The notes under the pieces are model-generated. The model was given only the letters and a program-made list of their open reading frames with translations, was not told the DNA's origin and did no database searches. A stretch of 44,978 bases of DNA from Methylobacter sp. (GTDB taxonomy: Bacteria; Pseudomonadota; Gammaproteobacteria; Methylococcales; Methylomonadaceae): assembly GCA_024636505.1 (NCBI GenBank), contig JAGXGY010000041.1:1-44978 (forward strand), written 5' to 3'. A program made the translations under genes and the position numbers. Positions within the stretch are counted from its first letter, which is position 1, and every line of letters begins with the position of its first letter. This document shows positions 42,105 through 44,978 of this stretch, piece after piece.

Positions 42105-44392
42105 TTCTTACGACGTCTTTTTTTAGGTTTGGTATCCATCGCGACTTGTTTTTCCGCCAGCTCAAAATCCATCTTCTTTTCATCCAGATCGACGCGAACC
42201 ACCCTGATATTGACGCTATCGCCCAGCCGGTAATTAATGCCGGTACGTTCGCCTTTCAACTGGTGACTGGTCGCATCGAAATGAAAATAATCCTGCGCCA
42301 GATTGCTGATATGAACCAGACCTTCAACATAAATTTCGGCAAGCTCGACAAAAAAGCCGAACGAGGTGACCGCCGAAATAATGCCGGGGAATTCCTCGCC
42401 GACCTTATCCATCATGTATTCGCATTTGAGCCAACTGACCACATCGCGCGTGGCATCATCGGCGCGGCGCTCATGGGCTGAGCATTGTTCGCCCAACACA
42501 ACCATATCGGGAACGCCGTAGAAAAAGCTTTCCACCGGCTTGCCCTGCAAACAATGCCTGATTGCACGATGCACCAACAAATCGGGATAACGGCGAATAG
42601 GCGAGGTAAAATGCGCGTAAGCCTCCAGCGCCAGACCGAAATGGCCTTTTAATTCAGGGCTGTAGACCGCTTGAGACATCGAACGCAACAATACGGTCTG
42701 GATCAAATGGGCATCGGGTCTGTCTTTAATCGACTCCATCAGATGCATATAATCCAGCGGTGTCGGTTTTGCCCCGCCGCCTAAACTCAAGCCCAGTTCG
42801 CCAAGAAATGTTTTCAGATTAAGCAGCTTATCGGCACTTGGACCGTCGTGTATCCGCAGCAGTTTGGGCATTTTTTTGCTATTTAAAAAACGCGCCGCCG
42901 CCATGTTCGCGGTAATCATAAACTCTTCGATCAATTTATGCGCATCGTTACGCACTACCGGCACTATCTTTTCAATTTTACGGTTCGCACCGAAAACAAT
43001 CCGGGTTTCCTGGGTATCAAAATCCATTGCGCCCCGTAGCTCACGGCTCACTCGCATAGCCTCGTACAGTGCGTATAACTCCTGCAAATGGGGGAGCACG
43101 GCTTTATATTTCTCGGCTAATGTCTGCGCCGATCCAGCTCCCCGCTGGCTTTCGGCATACACACCATCCCTGGCGATATCGCCATCAACCAGCATTGCGG
43201 CGACTTCATTGTAGGTCAGTCGGGCATGAGAACTCATCACCGCGTCAAAAAAACGCGACCGAACCACCTGGCCCTGTTGATCTATGTATAACTCGCATAC
43301 CATACATAACCGATCGACATGGGGATTAAGCGAACACAGACCATTGGATAAAACCTCCGGCAACATCGGTATGACCTGTTCAGGAAAATAGACCGAGGTA
43401 CTGCGTTTTTGAGCTTCCTTATCTAATTCCGAATTAATCTGCACATAATGCGAGACATCGGCGATCGCAACCAATAGCTTCCAACCCTTAGGGGTTTTCT
43501 GGCAATACACTGCATCGTCAAAATCGCGGGCATCTTCGCCATCAATGGTAACCAGAGGAATGTCCCTTAAATCAACCCGGCCTTCTTTTGCCGACTCCGG
43601 CACATCCTTGCTAAGCGGCTTAATTGCTTCCAGCAATTCATCAGGCCATAAATGAGGCAATTCATGGGAACGAATCGCCATTTCGATTTCCATGCCCGGC
43701 GCCATGTGCTCGCCCATGACCTCAATAATCCGGCCGATAGGCTGATGAAGCTTGGTCGGTTGCTCAACAATTTCGGCAACGACTATCTGTCCTTGCTTGG
43801 CTTTGCCTGCACCGCCTTTTTGCACCAGCACGGTTTGCGCTATATTTTTATTGTCCGGCACCACATAGGTAAAGCCGTCTTCCTTATAAAGTCTTCCAAC
43901 AACCTGATGGGTATTTCTTTGCAAAATCTCAACAATCGCCCCCTCCCTGCGGCCTTTTTTATCGACGCCGGCAATACGCGCCAGCGCCCGGTCTTTGGGC
44001 AGCAAAGGATTCATTTCCCTCGGCGACAGAAACAGGTCGTCCGAACCGTCATCCGGCTTAAGAAAGCCAAATCCGTCGGCATGACCGATAATGCGCCCGG
44101 CGATCAAGTCTTCATTATTCACCAGACAATATTTTTTGCCTCGATTAAATAATAACTGGCCATCTCTTTCCATTGCCCGCAATCTGCGGCGTAGCGCTTC
44201 AAGCTGGTCTTCGTCTTCAAGGAAAAATGCTTCGGCGATTTCTTCACGGCGCAAGGGTTTGCCAGCATGCTCAATTAATTGAAGAATCAATTCGCGGCTG
44301 GGTATGGGGTTCTCATATTTCTCAGCTTCGCGCTGAGCATATGGATCTTTTGTTGAATTAAAATCAACGTCTTTTTTAGACTTCAATGTCAT
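42101..44392 (-). CDS. rnr: Ribonuclease R
   Basis: A 763-residue 3'-5' exoribonuclease that degrades structured RNA. An N-terminal helix-turn-helix (ILQLIEHAGKPLRREEIAEA) and cold-shock domains are followed by the RNB catalytic domain with ITIDGEDARDFDDAVYC-type aspartates and AYAHFTSPIRRYPDLLVHRA, then an S1 domain (GIISAVTSFGFFVELAEIYV) and a lysine/arginine-rich tail (KPKKRRRKK). DPYAQREAEKYENPIPSREL near the start matches known RNase R N-termini and supports the ATG at 44392, although no good ribosome binding site is visible. Confidence 0.96.
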   Translation of the reverse strand: MTLKSKKDVDFNSTKDPYAQREAEKYENPIPSRELILQLIEHAGKPLRREEIAEAFFLEDEDQLEALRRRLRAMERDGQLLFNRGKKYCLVNNEDLIAGRIIGHADGFGFLKPDDGSDDLFLSPREMNPLLPKDRALARIAGVDKKGRREGAIVEILQRNTHQVVGRLYKEDGFTYVVPDNKNIAQTVLVQKGGAGKAKQGQIVVAEIVEQPTKLHQPIGRIIEVMGEHMAPGMEIEMAIRSHELPHLWPDELLEAIKPLSKDVPESAKEGRVDLRDIPLVTIDGEDARDFDDAVYCQKTPKGWKLLVAIADVSHYVQINSELDKEAQKRSTSVYFPEQVIPMLPEVLSNGLCSLNPHVDRLCMVCELYIDQQGQVVRSRFFDAVMSSHARLTYNEVAAMLVDGDIARDGVYAESQRGAGSAQTLAEKYKAVLPHLQELYALYEAMRVSRELRGAMDFDTQETRIVFGANRKIEKIVPVVRNDAHKLIEEFMITANMAAARFLNSKKMPKLLRIHDGPSADKLLNLKTFLGELGLSLGGGAKPTPLDYMHLMESIKDRPDAHLIQTVLLRSMSQAVYSPELKGHFGLALEAYAHFTSPIRRYPDLLVHRAIRHCLQGKPVESFFYGVPDMVVLGEQCSAHERRADDATRDVVSWLKCEYMMDKVGEEFPGIISAVTSFGFFVELAEIYVEGLVHISNLAQDYFHFDATSHQLKGERTGINYRLGDSVNIRVVRVDLDEKKMDFELAEKQVAMDTKPKKRRRKK

Positions 44393-44568
44393 TTAAATAA
44401 TAAAATAAAAAAAGTGGATGCAATAAATATATCTTACATACATTAGCTTAGTATATCGACTAGCATTGAAAGAAAAAAGTTTTTGGCGTTTATGCAAAAA
44501 ACTTCTCCTCGTTGGTTTCAGCTGATGCCGCCATATTTAACCCGCTTGAGATAAAGATTCACGCTTAA

Positions 44569-44597
44569 TTGACAAAGTCACAACGGGTGGGTATAGT
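44569..44597 (+). promoter_or_regulatory. Sigma-70 promoter of tRNA-Leu
   Basis: A perfect -35 box TTGACA (44569-44574) and a -10 box TATAGT (44592-44597) are separated by exactly 17 bases, ending 34 bases before the tRNA. GCGCGC directly downstream of the -10 resembles a GC-rich stringent discriminator. The rest of the 44393-44631 gap is AT-rich and holds an AAGTTTTT/AAAAACTT inverted repeat and presumably the rnr promoter. Confidence 0.88.
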
Positions 44598-44631
44598 GCG
44601 CGCTCACTTTTAGCTTTTACAGCTAGCCTCT

Positions 44632-44718
44632 GCCGAGGTGGTGAAATTGGTAGACACGCCAGCTTCAGGTGCTGGTGGGGGCAACCCCATGGAGGTTCAA
44701 GTCCTCTCCTCGGCACCA
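44632..44718 (+). tRNA. tRNA-Leu (anticodon CAG)
   Basis: An 87-base type II tRNA. The acceptor stem GCCGAGG pairs with CCTCGGC, followed by discriminator A and an encoded CCA (44716-44718). The anticodon loop TTCAGGT is closed by CCAGC/GCTGG and gives anticodon CAG (44666-44668), reading CUG. A long variable arm (GGGGCAACCCC) and T loop TTCAAGT are present. The D-loop has GGTAGACAC-type residues. All match tRNA-Leu. Confidence 0.97.
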
Positions 44719-44814
44719 TTCGATTATATCCCTGTTAATATTAATTCTGCCGGTTTTTTAATAAAACGTGGAGAGTAATTTTCTTTGTATAATAATAACG
44801 GGGTCACAAATAAC

Positions 44815-44978
44815 GGGTAGAGTAGAGAACAGGCTAACGCCTGCCCTCCCTCATCAAACCGTGCATGCGCTATTAACGCACACGGCTTTCCGATGTTCTT
44901 CACACCAAGGCATGCGCTGTTTTCCAGCCAGCCTTTGTCGGAACCTTGTATAGCCCATATTTCACATAAAGCTGCTGA
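44815..44978 (-). mobile_element. Group II intron, 3' portion (domains V and VI), continues beyond the window
   Basis: On the minus strand, 44888-44856 reads as a domain V hairpin: AAGCCGTGTGCG, loop TTAATA, GCGCATGCACGGTTT, with the catalytic AGC triad and a matching GGTT. Domain VI follows, with a GGGCAGGC/GCCTG stem around 44850-44825 and a nearby CTACTCTAC end at about 44815 that could supply the branch-point A. The end of an intron-encoded reverse transcriptase lies just upstream of domain V. The domain V loop differs from the usual GAAA-type loop. The exact 3' splice point is uncertain. Confidence 0.7.
44900..44978 (-). CDS. Group II intron reverse transcriptase/maturase, C-terminal end only
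   Basis: A frame entering from the right edge encodes 25 residues (QQLYVKYGLYKVPTKAGWKT, ending AHALV) before a TGA at 44902-44900. The KLY.KYGL...P...GW pattern is familiar from C-termini of bacterial intron-encoded proteins. It ends 12 bases before domain V, the right place for an ORF in domain IV. The rest of the protein is outside the window. Confidence 0.55.
   Translation of the reverse strand, partial: QQLYVKYGLYKVPTKAGWKTAHALV

Noticed and set aside
44537-44719. 60-codon minus-strand frame
   Set aside because: It runs across the tRNA-Leu gene and its promoter.

Overview
The window reads as chromosomal DNA of a gamma-proteobacterium of moderate GC content. The evidence is a System I cytochrome c maturation (ccm) operon, a surE-pcm-yqaA cluster, rnr-rlmB, slyX, hemN and an MSHA-type pilus locus. 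A methanotroph of the order Methylococcales is my best guess from protein flavour; nothing in the window proves it.

Layout. (1) 1-2.3 kb is an accessory edge: a decayed IS200/IS605 transposase, a trypsin-like protease with a Calx-beta domain that ends exactly on the IS remnant, a small DUF6447-type gene, and a relic of a tnpB 3' end. (2) 2.8-4.9 kb holds a stand-alone elongation factor G paralogue with a structured leader and a strong hairpin behind it. (3) 5.1-23.4 kb is one long minus-strand operon for an MSHA-like type IV pilus or pseudopilus. It encodes seven prepilins, a PilM/PilN-like protein, PilO-like and PilP-like alignment proteins, a lipoprotein secretin, a TPR protein, an ExeA/MshM ATPase, an MshE extension ATPase and an MshG platform protein. 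The prepilins form two paralogous families. Three members of one family carry unusually long Ala-rich hydrophobic C-terminal regions, one of them 778 residues long. No prepilin peptidase or retraction ATPase is present here. (4) 24.0-26.6 kb, divergent from the pilus operon, encodes a two-component pair (OmpR-type regulator and 7TMR-DISM histidine kinase) that could control it. (5) 26.7-30.6 kb holds yqaA, pcm, surE, an Smr-domain protein and a phosphotransferase. (6) 30.6-44.4 kb is a minus-strand run, in transcription order: rnr, rlmB, ccmA, ccmB, a di-iron protein, ccmC, ccmD, ccmE, ccmF, a NYN/OST-HTH protein, ccmG, ccmH, ccmI, hemN, slyX. Many junctions are ATGA or TAATG overlaps. The ccm set is complete, but it is interrupted by two non-ccm genes and by a repeat/hairpin block between ccmG and ccmH. 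(7) 44.4-45.0 kb holds a tRNA-Leu(CAG) with a near-consensus promoter, then the 3' end of a group II intron (maturase C-terminus, domain V, domain VI) running in from the right edge.

How it fits together. The ccm genes transport and attach heme to periplasmic c-type cytochromes, and hemN makes the porphyrin precursor without oxygen. The pilus operon contains most of an envelope-spanning assembly machine (motor, platform, alignment complex, secretin) together with an unusual set of minor or tip pilins. The most novel material is the two-family prepilin set with hydrophobic C-terminal modules and the non-ccm genes coupled into the ccm operon.
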